Origin: a virus
Direction: 5' to 3' (one strand)
IMG/VR virus record: IMGVR_UViG_3300042924_001153
Span: 1 to 31,272 of that record
Length of the DNA: 31,272 nucleotides
Positions 21,023 to 29,235 of this stretch are shown here, in pieces. The notes below the pieces were generated by a model, which saw nothing but the letters and a program-made list of their open reading frames with translations, was not told where the DNA came from and made no database searches. The translations under genes were made by a program, and so were the position numbers. Within the stretch, counting starts at the first letter, position 1. Each line of letters opens with the position of its first letter.

Positions 21023-21337
21023 ATGAGTAAACTTGCTCGTGACGACAATGGTCAACTGACCCAAATTTATACACTTGGTACAACCCAAGTTATGACTGTT
21101 ACTGCTTCTAGCGTTCAGTCCAATGCTATTGCTTCTGATTGCACAATCATTCGCTTGGCAGTAGGTAGCGCATCACATTGTCACTTTCAGATTGGCTCAA
21201 ACCCAACTGCATCATTGACAACAAGCCCTATGGCTCCTGCAAACTCTGTTGAATACCTAAAGGTTAGTGGTGGCGATAAGGTTGCTGTTATCCGTGGCGC
21301 TACTGCTGTTGATATTTCAATATCACAGGTGGCATGA
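21023..21337 (+). CDS. Small beta-rich virion-type protein (104 aa)
   Basis: GGAGAATTTAA precedes the ATG. The protein is nearly all beta strand (SKLARDDNGQLTQIYTLGTT, then VEYLKVSGGDKVAVIRGATA), small and Gly/Ser/Thr-rich, resembling small head-decoration or stabilising proteins. No membrane part. The assignment is based on composition and on its place in the head operon. The stop overlaps the next start. Confidence 0.55.
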   Translation: MSKLARDDNGQLTQIYTLGTTQVMTVTASSVQSNAIASDCTIIRLAVGSASHCHFQIGSNPTASLTTSPMAPANSVEYLKVSGGDKVAVIRGATAVDISISQVA

Positions 21338-21501
21338 TGAAAATGACTAAAGCTGGTCAGAAAAAGGTTGGCAAGGTCATGGGTGAGTACAAAGAAGGCA
21401 CTCTGCACTCTGGTAAGGGTGGCAAGGTTGTCAAGAACCCAAAGCAAGCTGTTGCCATTGCTCTTAGTTCTGCTAAAAAAGTAATGAAAAAAGGCAAGTG
21501 A
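21334..21501 (+). CDS. DUF6496-like small basic protein (55 aa)
   Basis: The start overlaps the preceding stop; an adjacent ATG could serve equally. The segment VMGEYKEGTLHSGKGGKVVK and KQAVAIALSSAKK matches my memory of DUF6496 proteins. It is strongly basic and helical at the C-terminus. The stop codon is part of an extended -10 promoter (TGATATAAT) that precedes the GIY-YIG gene. Confidence 0.7.
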   Translation: MMKMTKAGQKKVGKVMGEYKEGTLHSGKGGKVVKNPKQAVAIALSSAKKVMKKGK

Positions 21502-21507
21502 TATAAT
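21499..21507 (+). promoter_or_regulatory. Extended -10 promoter TGATATAAT before GIY-YIG gene
   Basis: A perfect extended -10 (TG-A-TATAAT) overlaps the preceding stop codon, with no clear -35. The predicted start (about 21514) falls inside a 6-bp hairpin, TCTGCT (21511-21516) with AGCAGA (21524-21529), so the hairpin can form only in read-through transcripts. Confidence 0.6.
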
Positions 21508-21565
21508 AATTCTGCTTAATGTGAGCAGATACTAACCTTGACCAACCCTAGAGGAGTCAAACAAA

Positions 21566-22189
21566 ATGAACGAGCAAAGTGCCAGATGGTACGTCTATGA
21601 ACTCATCAATCCAATCAATGGAAAGGTGTTTTATGTAGGCAAAGGAACTGGTAACAGAATAGACCAGCATGAGCGTGAAGCCGCTAAAGGGGTATGCTCG
21701 AAAAAATGTAATAAAATCAATTACATAATTAAGCGTGGTTTCAAAATAAAGAAGCAAAAAGTAGCATTATTTTGGGATGAACAAGCTGCTTATGACCATG
21801 AGACTGACTTAATTGCTCACTATGGTTTATCTAATCTCACAAACATCATGGCTGGTGGTCAAACCGCATTTGATAGACGCTTAGTTGAGCGTAAGACTCG
21901 AATCAAAGAGCCTCAGTTTTCTTTATCTGATTGGCTTGAAAAGAAAAAGCCAGATCATCCTACATTTAGCCGTTTTGCTGAATGGTTTAAGACTGGGATG
22001 TACACAGGCAAGAAAATATCTGTAAGTAGCGAAAACCCCAAACTTACATATCATTGTGTAGCTACAGAGATTGTCTATAACAAGATTCTTCCATTCTTTT
22101 GGGAAAAGATTAAACAAGACGATATAGCCATTGAGATATTTACTCAAAGGATGAAACATCACAATGTGGAGTTGGTATATGGCGGCTAG
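21566..22189 (+). CDS. GIY-YIG homing-type endonuclease (207 aa)
   Basis: AGAGGAG precedes the ATG. The N-terminal domain has WYVYELINPINGKVFYVGKG, the GIY-YIG pattern in diverged form (VYE then YVG), followed by Arg31 and His35, and a catalytic-type Glu in the DHETDLIAHYG helix. The C-terminal about 100 residues probably bind the target site. It stands alone between a DUF6496-like gene and the small terminase gene, with its own promoter, consistent with a mobile insertion. Confidence 0.85.
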   Translation: MNEQSARWYVYELINPINGKVFYVGKGTGNRIDQHEREAAKGVCSKKCNKINYIIKRGFKIKKQKVALFWDEQAAYDHETDLIAHYGLSNLTNIMAGGQTAFDRRLVERKTRIKEPQFSLSDWLEKKKPDHPTFSRFAEWFKTGMYTGKKISVSSENPKLTYHCVATEIVYNKILPFFWEKIKQDDIAIEIFTQRMKHHNVELVYGG

Positions 22190-22412
22190 AAAACGAAAGG
22201 TTACTTTGAGCGATTCATGGAAAGATGGAATCAAAGCCTCTGTGATTATGGGGCGTTTGTATAACCATGTTCAAGGCGAAACAGAGATGAGTCAGAGTCA
22301 AATAAAAGCGGCTCAGATTATTCTTTCAAAACTTGTTCCTGATCTATCTCGTGCTGAGATTGCAGGTGATTCTGATAAGCCAATTGAGCATAAAGTCACA
22401 TGGGCGAAGTAA
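22179..22412 (+). CDS. terS: Probable small terminase subunit (77 aa)
   Basis: I chose ATG 22179 with GGAG 8 bases upstream; it overlaps the nuclease gene by 11 bases. The product (SDSWKDGIKASVIMGRLYNH, then SQSQIKAAQIILSKLVPDLS) is helical, resembling short terminase small subunits next to TerL. TerS recognises phage DNA and controls packaging start. It is shorter than many TerS proteins (about 100-180 aa), and the call rests partly on position. Confidence 0.65.
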   Translation: MAARKRKVTLSDSWKDGIKASVIMGRLYNHVQGETEMSQSQIKAAQIILSKLVPDLSRAEIAGDSDKPIEHKVTWAK

Positions 22413-23662
22413 TCGAAATCCCTTATGCACCAAGGGAACACCAACTAAAGGTTCACGAGTTACTAGATGGCAATAGGTTTGCTGTCGTAGTGGCTCATAG
22501 ACGTTTTGGAAAGACTGTTGCTGCCCTCAATCACCTAATCCGTGAGGCGGTGCTAAACCAACAAGAGACACCTAGATACGCTTACATTGCTCCTACATAT
22601 GGACAAGCTAAAAGGGTGGCATGGGATTACTTAGTTAAGTACACACAGCCTCTGGGTGGGACTAGCAACATCTCAGAATTAAGGGTTGACTTCTGGGGTA
22701 GACGCATCCAGTTATATGGCTCAGACAATCCTGATTCCCTGCGAGGTCAGTTTTTCGATGGGGTAATCATTGACGAGGTAGGCGATCAGAACCCTAAGAT
22801 ATGGACTGATATCGTTCGCCCTGCCCTGACAGACCGCAAAGGTTGGTGTCTATTTATTGGGACTCCAAAGGGACACAACCACTTCAAAGAACTGCGAGAC
22901 AGGGCTGAGAAAGAGGATGGGTGGGGTTTGCTAGAGTTTAAAGCCTCTGAGACAGGGGTGGTGGATGACACAGAACTGAAGGCGGCTCGTAATGAGATGG
23001 GTGAGGATAAGTATCGCCAAGAGTTTGAGTGTAGTTTTGACGCTGCCGTAGAGGGTTCTTACTATGGGCAAATCCTCAACGAGTTAGAAGACAAGAAGCA
23101 TATGCAAGAGATTCCTTGGGAGGAACTCAGCAGAACCTTTACAGCTTGGGACTTGGGAATGGGTGACTCTACTTCTATCTGGGTGGCTCAGTTAGTAGGC
23201 ACAGAGATCAGATTGATCGACTATTACGAGAATCATGGGGTAGGCTTAGATCACTATGTGAAGTGGATTAAAGATAACGACTACTCAAAAGCTGAACACA
23301 TCTTGCCCCATGACGTTAGGGTTAGGGAGTTAGGCACAGGTAAGAGCAGACTAGAGATGCTTGAGGAAGCTGGACTAGAGATCAAGATAGCACCCAGAAT
23401 GAGCCTAGACGATGGTATTCAGGCTGTAAGGCGTATTCTACCGAGGTGTTGGTTTAACGTGCCAAAGGTACAGACAGGATTAAACTGCCTGAGAAACTAC
23501 CGCAGAGACTACGATGAAAAGCGTAAGATATTCTATGAAAGACCACTACACGATTGGTCTAGTCATGGAAGTGACAGTTTCAGATACTTAGCCCTTGGAC
23601 TTGATGAAGGTCATAGTACTTGGTCTAAACCGATTAACAAAGCACCGAAATGGATTGTGTAA
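22400..23662 (+). CDS. terL: Terminase large subunit (420 aa)
   Basis: The product is the ATPase-nuclease motor that packages DNA into proheads. The ATPase shows AHRRFGKT (32-39, Walker A with the Arg/Lys pattern of TerL), VIIDE (122-126, Walker B plus catalytic Glu) and FIGTP (152-156, coupling motif). The nuclease half shows AWDLG (Asp251), HDV (Asp305) and SDSFRY (Asp392) as metal-binding acids. Length is normal. The gene overlaps terS by 13 bases, without a clear ribosome site, so translation is probably coupled. Confidence 0.95.
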   Translation: MGEVIEIPYAPREHQLKVHELLDGNRFAVVVAHRRFGKTVAALNHLIREAVLNQQETPRYAYIAPTYGQAKRVAWDYLVKYTQPLGGTSNISELRVDFWGRRIQLYGSDNPDSLRGQFFDGVIIDEVGDQNPKIWTDIVRPALTDRKGWCLFIGTPKGHNHFKELRDRAEKEDGWGLLEFKASETGVVDDTELKAARNEMGEDKYRQEFECSFDAAVEGSYYGQILNELEDKKHMQEIPWEELSRTFTAWDLGMGDSTSIWVAQLVGTEIRLIDYYENHGVGLDHYVKWIKDNDYSKAEHILPHDVRVRELGTGKSRLEMLEEAGLEIKIAPRMSLDDGIQAVRRILPRCWFNVPKVQTGLNCLRNYRRDYDEKRKIFYERPLHDWSSHGSDSFRYLALGLDEGHSTWSKPINKAPKWIV

Positions 23663-23841
23663 TGTATGTAGAACGCCAAGGGGTTAATTTTGCCCCTAAG
23701 ATAAAAGAACTTGAAAACCGCATTGAGATGTTGGAAAATGTGATAAAAGAGTTAAAATCGGATAAACCCCGAATGGGTCGCCCTCCAAAGGACAAACATG
23801 GCACAGAACGAATTGTTGTCGATAATTCAAGCGGAAATTGA
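23662..23841 (+). CDS. Coiled-coil protein with AT-hook-like GRPPK (59 aa)
   Basis: The ATG overlaps the terL stop (TAATG). A coiled coil (KELENRIEMLENVIKELKSD) is followed by MGRPPKDK, close to the AT-hook core GRP, which can bind AT-rich minor groove. It overlaps the portal gene by 44 bases. Small coiled-coil proteins between terL and portal are frequent in phages; function unknown. Confidence 0.62.
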   Translation: MYVERQGVNFAPKIKELENRIEMLENVIKELKSDKPRMGRPPKDKHGTERIVVDNSSGN

Positions 23842-25930
23842 TGACTCGATTGGCTACATCGAAAGCGAGACTGTAGAGCAGCGCAAACAAGCACTAGAGG
23901 CTTACTTACGTCAACCTTACAATAATGAAGTCGAGGGAAAGTCTCAGATCGTTACAGGTGAGGTAGCCGAAGCAATTGATGGTGCTCTACCCTCCTTAGT
24001 TCGCATCTTTACAGGCTCAGACAATATTGTTGTTTTTGAGCCACAAGGCCCTCGTGATGAAGCCTCTGCCAAGCAAGCTACAGACTACTGTAACTGGGTA
24101 TTCAACAGGGATAACGAAGGTGTAGCCATTCTGCATGATTGGTTCAAAGATGCTTTGCTTCAGAAAAATGGCGTAGTTAAAGCCTATTGGGAAGACAAAG
24201 AAAACATTACCAAAGAGCGTTACTTCAACTTGTCTAACGATGAGTTGGCAATGCTTATGTCTGACGACTCAATGGAGATTGTCGAGCAAGACACAGAAGA
24301 ATTCCCCATCCTAGATCAAATGGGTAATCCCATGATTGACCCAATGGGTATGCCAATGATTAACCAAATCCACAATGTTGTTGTTCAACAGAAAAAGATG
24401 GTTGGTCGGGTTCGCATTGAGAACGTACCCCCAGAGGAGTTCTTGATTAGCAAGAAGGCTCGCACGATTGCTGATAGCCCATTCGTAGCCCACAGACAGA
24501 TGCTGACTCGTAGTGACTTGATCGCTATGGGTTTTAACAAGAAGCAGGTAGAAGGTCTGCAAATGGATGATGCTTTGGCATACACTCCAGAGCGTGTGGC
24601 TCGATTCTCTGCTGGTGAGCAACCTTACCAAGTACAGACTGATGACCCATCCATGCAAGAGATTGAGGTCTTTGAGTGCTATGTAAAGACTGATGTAAAT
24701 GGTAAAGGTATCGCCTCTCTCGTTCAGGTGTTCTACGCATCTAATGAGATTCTTGAGGATGAGAAGGGTAAAGAGATGGTCGAGGAAGTGGACTATGTTC
24801 CTTTCCACTCAATCTGCCCCATCCCAATTCCACACAAGTTCTTTGGTAACTCTCTTGCTGATAGAACCACAGACATTCAGCTAATCAAGACTACGATCAC
24901 TCGTCAGATTCTTGATAACCTATACCTGACAAACAATGCACGAGTAGTCGCTGTTGAAGGTCAAGTAAACCTAGACGACTTGCTTACATCTACCGCTGGT
25001 GGTGTTATTCGTGCCAAGTCTCAGGGTGCTGTATCTCAATTGGTTGTGCAGAACGTAGCTACTGCTGCTTTCCCAATGCTCCAGTACTTGGACACAATGC
25101 AGTCTAAGCGTACTGGCGTGTCTGATGCTTCACAGGGTTTAGACCCATCTATCTTGCAGAACGTGACTGCTGCGGCTGTTGCTTCTATGCAACAAGCTGG
25201 TGCAGGTAAGATTGAACTGATGGCTCGTTTGTTTGCTGAGACAGGTGTTAAATCTCTGTTTAAGGGTATCTTGCATCTACTGTGTAAGTACCAAGACAAG
25301 CCACGTTTGGTGCGTATGCGTGGTGAATTCGTAGAGTTTGACCCTCGCACATGGGCTAACCAGTACGATGTAGCGATCAATGTAGGTTTAGGTGCTGGTA
25401 ACAGACAAGAGCAAATGGCTATGCTTCAGATGGTTCTTGCCAAACAAGAGCAACTGATTGCACAGTACGGCCCTGCTAACCCTTATGTCTCACCTGCTCA
25501 GTATCGTTCTACCTTGGGTCGGATGGTTGAGTTGGCAGGGTTTAAGGATTCTGGTGAGTTCTACAAAGCGATCACACCAGAGCAAGATCAAGCATTGTCT
25601 AACCCTCCTCCACAACAGCAACAGATGCCTCCAGAAGTTGAGGCTTTGATGGCTAGGACTCAGGCTGAGATTCAGGCTAACCAACAAAAAGCCCAAGCTG
25701 ATATGCAATTGCAACAACAGCAAATGCAGATTGATATGCAGATGGCTCAACAAAAGGCAAGCCTTGAGATGCAGTTAATGCGTGAGAAAGAGGCTGCTAA
25801 GTTGATGCTTGAGCGTGAGAAGCAACAGGCTTACTTTGCCATGAAGCAACAAGAGTTTGAGGTTGAGGCTCAACTGAAAGCTATGAAGGTCGGTGCTGGT
25901 ATCACTTCTAATGTTGAGATCAAAGGTTAA
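23798..25930 (+). CDS. Portal protein, P22 type (710 aa)
   Basis: AAAGGACAAAC precedes the ATG. The product forms the 12-mer ring at the capsid vertex through which DNA enters and leaves. The N-terminal part (QRKQALEAYLRQPYNNEVEG, then GKSQIVTGEVAEAIDGALPS) and DWFKDALLQKNGVVKAYWED are typical of the P22-like portal family. The C-terminal about 130 residues are Gln/Met/Lys-rich coiled coil, comparable to the long barrel helix of P22 portal. Length and place (after terL, before scaffold) agree. Confidence 0.9.
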   Translation: MAQNELLSIIQAEIDDSIGYIESETVEQRKQALEAYLRQPYNNEVEGKSQIVTGEVAEAIDGALPSLVRIFTGSDNIVVFEPQGPRDEASAKQATDYCNWVFNRDNEGVAILHDWFKDALLQKNGVVKAYWEDKENITKERYFNLSNDELAMLMSDDSMEIVEQDTEEFPILDQMGNPMIDPMGMPMINQIHNVVVQQKKMVGRVRIENVPPEEFLISKKARTIADSPFVAHRQMLTRSDLIAMGFNKKQVEGLQMDDALAYTPERVARFSAGEQPYQVQTDDPSMQEIEVFECYVKTDVNGKGIASLVQVFYASNEILEDEKGKEMVEEVDYVPFHSICPIPIPHKFFGNSLADRTTDIQLIKTTITRQILDNLYLTNNARVVAVEGQVNLDDLLTSTAGGVIRAKSQGAVSQLVVQNVATAAFPMLQYLDTMQSKRTGVSDASQGLDPSILQNVTAAAVASMQQAGAGKIELMARLFAETGVKSLFKGILHLLCKYQDKPRLVRMRGEFVEFDPRTWANQYDVAINVGLGAGNRQEQMAMLQMVLAKQEQLIAQYGPANPYVSPAQYRSTLGRMVELAGFKDSGEFYKAITPEQDQALSNPPPQQQQMPPEVEALMARTQAEIQANQQKAQADMQLQQQQMQIDMQMAQQKASLEMQLMREKEAAKLMLEREKQQAYFAMKQQEFEVEAQLKAMKVGAGITSNVEIKG

Positions 25931-25932
25931 TC

Positions 25933-28038
25933 ATGGCAACACAAAGAGACAGATTTAGAGCGTTCAACGATGAAGATGGTGCTATGTCTCTTGATGACTT
26001 GCTTATGCAAATTCAGCAACCACAAATAGACACAGAGGCAATAGCAAGACAACAAGCTGAAGCACAGCGTCAGGCTCAAATAGCCGCTGAACAACGAGCC
26101 TACGAAGAACAAGTTAGACAGGCGCAAGCTCGTCAAGAAGAAATTCGTGTTCAAAATGCTGCTAGGTTAGCCGCAGAGCAAGAAGCCGCAAGACAAGCCC
26201 AAGCCCAAGCAGAACAACAAGCTAGAGCGCAAGCAGAAGCACAACGTCAAACTGCTCAAGCACCAATTACTACACAAGAAGTAATTAATCAGATTGCTGC
26301 TCAAACCCCTGCACAACCAGATAAAAACACAATCATTAATAACCTAGTTAGTCAGATCAAAGCCAGAAGTAACACTTCTCAATGGTCAGGTGGTTATGGT
26401 GCTGATGAGGCTACCAAGGACATGGCTCGTATTCTTGCTGAAACAGGAATCACAGACATTAGTCAGTTTGGCCCTGTAACCCAAGAAGTTCAAAAGGTTG
26501 TTGGTTACGAGGAATGGGGTGCGCCAATTTATGGGACTGTAACTGAGCAAACCTATGGTAATAAGGTAACTGGTCAAGCAGTACCCAATACCTACACAGA
26601 ACGCCAAAAAGGTGAGTTCTTTGGTGGAACTTACGAGGGTAAGGGAAATACTGGATATGGTGTTCAGTTTGATGCTCAAGGCTTGCCAATTTTCTACACT
26701 CAGGGTGCATCAAGTGCTGACCCGATTGCAAAAGCCGCAGTTCCTATTGCTTCACTAGCTTTAGCGGCTATAGGTGCGCCTAATATTGTGGGCAATGCTT
26801 TGCTAGGCACAGGTGCTAATCAGGTGGCTGCTGGTGCTTTAGGTGGTGCATTGATTGGTGGTGGTACTGCTGCGCTAACTGACCAAGATATTGGCAAAGG
26901 TGCTTTGCTTGGTGGTGCTGGTGGTGCTTTAACTGGTTATCTTCGTGGTGATTTAGCTGGTGTAACTTCTGCGGAAATAAATGCGGCTTCTGATGCAGCT
27001 TCTAATATGGCTGACTCTGGACTTAGCATTGCAGAAATTAACAACCAACTAGAGATTGCTGGATTCAAACCTGCGGCTATTGCGTCTGCTCTAGAAGATG
27101 CCTCTAATATCATTAGTGCGCCTCCTTTGCTTACTACTGTGGCAGATCAACCAATACCTTTATTAGAGCCAATTACAGCAGTCACACCAAGTGCGCCTCT
27201 TGAGAGTGTTCAAATAACTGCGCCCGCTGCGCCATCAACCATTGGTAATGTAATCAGCGCAATTGCTACCCCTGTTCCTGAACAACCTCCCTTTACAGGT
27301 ACTATTACTAATGCTCCTCCAGAGCCTGTAGAGCAACCAATTGAAAGAGTTGAAATAACTGCGCCTCCTGTTCAGCTAACAGCGCCCCCAACAGTTAGCG
27401 ATGTGATTAGTGCTATTGCTCAACAACCAGCAATTACTCCAGAACCTGTAGTGCAACCAATTGAGCGTGTTGAGATTACTGGTAAAGCAGAAACGCCCCC
27501 AGAAGCGCCTCCAGAAGAACCGCCATCTTTTCCTTTTGTCATGTCTCCAACAGCACCTACAAGTGTTCCTAATGAGCCTGTTAAAACAGAGCCAGAGAAA
27601 GAGAAAGAGAAAAGTTGGACAGCCGCTGAGTTGGCTGAGTTGGCTCGTCTTGGTTTGTTGGCTACAACTGTATTAGGTGCTGGTCAAAATGGCGAAACAG
27701 GATTCCCAATAGTACCTATACCTAGCGATTGGACAAGCCCAATTAAACCTACAGGTTCAACATCGTTTACTCCATTAGCACCGATTGACTTTGGTAGCCG
27801 TGAGTTATTGCGTGGCACTCAATGGGAGAAGTTCCTAGACCCTAACTATGGTCAAGTTCCTGCACCAGTACAGTTTAACCAACCAAGCAACATGAGTTAC
27901 GACAGACTGATGAACATCTTGGGAACTGGTAGAGATGTGATGCCTAGCCAAGCACTTACCATTAACGATGTAATTTCAGGAATACAGAATCAGTATGGAC
28001 AAACAACTAACAGCGCAATGGGCCAGAAACCTGCTTAA
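25933..28038 (+). CDS. Gln/Ala/Pro-rich virion-block protein with repeated motif (701 aa)
   Basis: AAAGG precedes the ATG. Residues about 36-110 are a Gln/Ala coiled coil; about 260-345 are a glycine-zipper region (GALGGALIGGGTAALT); about 400-545 are a Pro-rich repeat zone with modules such as ERVEITAPP. The motif (D/E/N)VI(S/N)xI appears at about residues 116, 439, 490 and 679. The C-terminus contains PIDFGSRELLRGTQWEKFLD. No enzyme motif. It lies between portal and scaffold, so a structural, ejection or assembly role is likely; I do not recognise a named family. Confidence 0.6.
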   Translation: MATQRDRFRAFNDEDGAMSLDDLLMQIQQPQIDTEAIARQQAEAQRQAQIAAEQRAYEEQVRQAQARQEEIRVQNAARLAAEQEAARQAQAQAEQQARAQAEAQRQTAQAPITTQEVINQIAAQTPAQPDKNTIINNLVSQIKARSNTSQWSGGYGADEATKDMARILAETGITDISQFGPVTQEVQKVVGYEEWGAPIYGTVTEQTYGNKVTGQAVPNTYTERQKGEFFGGTYEGKGNTGYGVQFDAQGLPIFYTQGASSADPIAKAAVPIASLALAAIGAPNIVGNALLGTGANQVAAGALGGALIGGGTAALTDQDIGKGALLGGAGGALTGYLRGDLAGVTSAEINAASDAASNMADSGLSIAEINNQLEIAGFKPAAIASALEDASNIISAPPLLTTVADQPIPLLEPITAVTPSAPLESVQITAPAAPSTIGNVISAIATPVPEQPPFTGTITNAPPEPVEQPIERVEITAPPVQLTAPPTVSDVISAIAQQPAITPEPVVQPIERVEITGKAETPPEAPPEEPPSFPFVMSPTAPTSVPNEPVKTEPEKEKEKSWTAAELAELARLGLLATTVLGAGQNGETGFPIVPIPSDWTSPIKPTGSTSFTPLAPIDFGSRELLRGTQWEKFLDPNYGQVPAPVQFNQPSNMSYDRLMNILGTGRDVMPSQALTINDVISGIQNQYGQTTNSAMGQKPA

Positions 28039-28234
28039 TGATGACTTTTTCAAAGAAGTCATAGATAACTTGAAAAAACAACAGATTAGTGTAATAATTA
28101 ACACAAGTGGTGAAGAATCTGATAAGCGTGAAGATGCTTACAGACACATCAAGACAATTGAATTGATTACAGGACACCTAGAAGGCTTGGCCTCGGAAAC
28201 TTTAATCAAAGAGAAGAAGTGGAAGATTTTGTAG
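27995..28234 (+). CDS. Small helical protein between portal block and scaffold (79 aa)
   Basis: It starts in another frame inside the 701-aa gene (44-base overlap). The product, MDKQLTAQWARNLLNDDFFK and an ELITGHLEGLASETLIKEKK tail, resembles small phage proteins commonly placed just before the scaffold and capsid genes. All helical. Function unknown. Confidence 0.65.
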   Translation: MDKQLTAQWARNLLNDDFFKEVIDNLKKQQISVIINTSGEESDKREDAYRHIKTIELITGHLEGLASETLIKEKKWKIL

Positions 28235-28238
28235 ATTC

Positions 28239-28278
28239 TGTGGTATAAAAGCCACACCTCCGCCTAGAAGGTTTCTAG
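28239..28278 (+). promoter_or_regulatory. Two tandem hairpins before scaffold gene
   Basis: TGTGG (28239-28243) pairs with CCACA (28252-28256), and CTAGAA (28264-28269) pairs with TTCTAG (28273-28278) around GGT, with ATTTTT following two bases later. They lie in the only gap between the 79-aa and scaffold genes. They could act as a weak terminator, a processing site or a transcript-stabilising end. The scaffold gene's own ribosome site is weak (GAGA). Confidence 0.5.
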
Positions 28279-28296
28279 CGATTTTTGAGATGACAA

Positions 28297-29220
28297 ATGG
28301 AAAACACCAACCCACAAGGGAGTGAAAGCCTAGATGTAAACCAAGCCGCTTCAGCGTTTGAAAGTCTGATGGGTGATTCTGAGGAAGCCGAACAAGGCCA
28401 AGCCGAGGAGCAAACAGAAGAAGTTGAAACGAGTGATGAAGTTGAATACTCAGAGGAATCTGAAGAACCCAAGCCTAGATATAAAGTCAAGGCAAGTGGT
28501 GAGGAAGTTGAGGTAGAACTTGACGAACTTATCAAGGGTTATCAACAAGGTGCAGATTACACTAAAAAGTCTCAGGCTCTAGCTGAACAACGTAAGGCTC
28601 TCGAAGCTGAGCGTCAACATTTAGAGTATGTGAAACAAGAGCGACAAGCATATGCCCAGAAGTTGCAAGCGTTGGATAGCTTCCTTTCGCAGCAAAATCA
28701 GGGTGTTAACTTAGATGTTCTAAAGGAAACAGACCCCATTGGTTATGCCGTGGCGGTTGCTGAACAGAGTCAGCGAGAGAAGCAATTAGCAGTAGTTAGG
28801 AATGAACAGCAAAGACTTGCCCAACAGCAACAATCTGAGCAACAGGCCTCTCTGCAAAACCATCTCCGTCAAGAGTCTGAGAAGCTAACCAGTTTGATTC
28901 CTGAGTTAGCCACTCCACAGGGTGATGCGGTTCGGAAACAAATCCGTGACTATGCGAAGTCTATTGGGTGGTCAGACCAAGAACTCAGTCAACTATATGA
29001 CAGTCGTGCTGTGGTGACTTTGTATAACGGGATGAAGTATCAGCAACTTCAAAAGAGCAAGCCAGAGGTAAACAAGAAACTTCAAGCTGCTCCTAAGATG
29101 ATGCGATCAGGAACTTCTGCCCCTCCTACTAAGTCGTCAAGTGACAAACAGGCAATGCAAAGGTTGCGTGAGACAGGAAAAGTCTCAGACGCTGCCAAAG
29201 CATTTGAACGATTCTTTTAA
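28297..29220 (+). CDS. Scaffolding protein (307 aa)
   Basis: The acidic N-terminus (about residues 1-60, many Glu) is followed by a short beta segment (KPRYKVKASGEEVEVELDEL) and a long charged helix/coiled coil (AEQRKALEAERQHLEYVKQE). The basic C-terminus (QAAPKMMRSGTSAPPTKSSS) may dock to the coat protein. This layout, directly before the major capsid gene, is typical of scaffolds that shape the prohead and then leave. No protease motif is evident. Confidence 0.85.
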   Translation: MENTNPQGSESLDVNQAASAFESLMGDSEEAEQGQAEEQTEEVETSDEVEYSEESEEPKPRYKVKASGEEVEVELDELIKGYQQGADYTKKSQALAEQRKALEAERQHLEYVKQERQAYAQKLQALDSFLSQQNQGVNLDVLKETDPIGYAVAVAEQSQREKQLAVVRNEQQRLAQQQQSEQQASLQNHLRQESEKLTSLIPELATPQGDAVRKQIRDYAKSIGWSDQELSQLYDSRAVVTLYNGMKYQQLQKSKPEVNKKLQAAPKMMRSGTSAPPTKSSSDKQAMQRLRETGKVSDAAKAFERFF

Positions 29221-29235
29221 TTTTGGAGTTTTAAA

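Noticed and set aside
24311-24808. A 165-codon antisense frame inside the portal gene
   Set aside because: It mirrors portal codons, has no ribosome site or family features, and lies within a well-supported gene.
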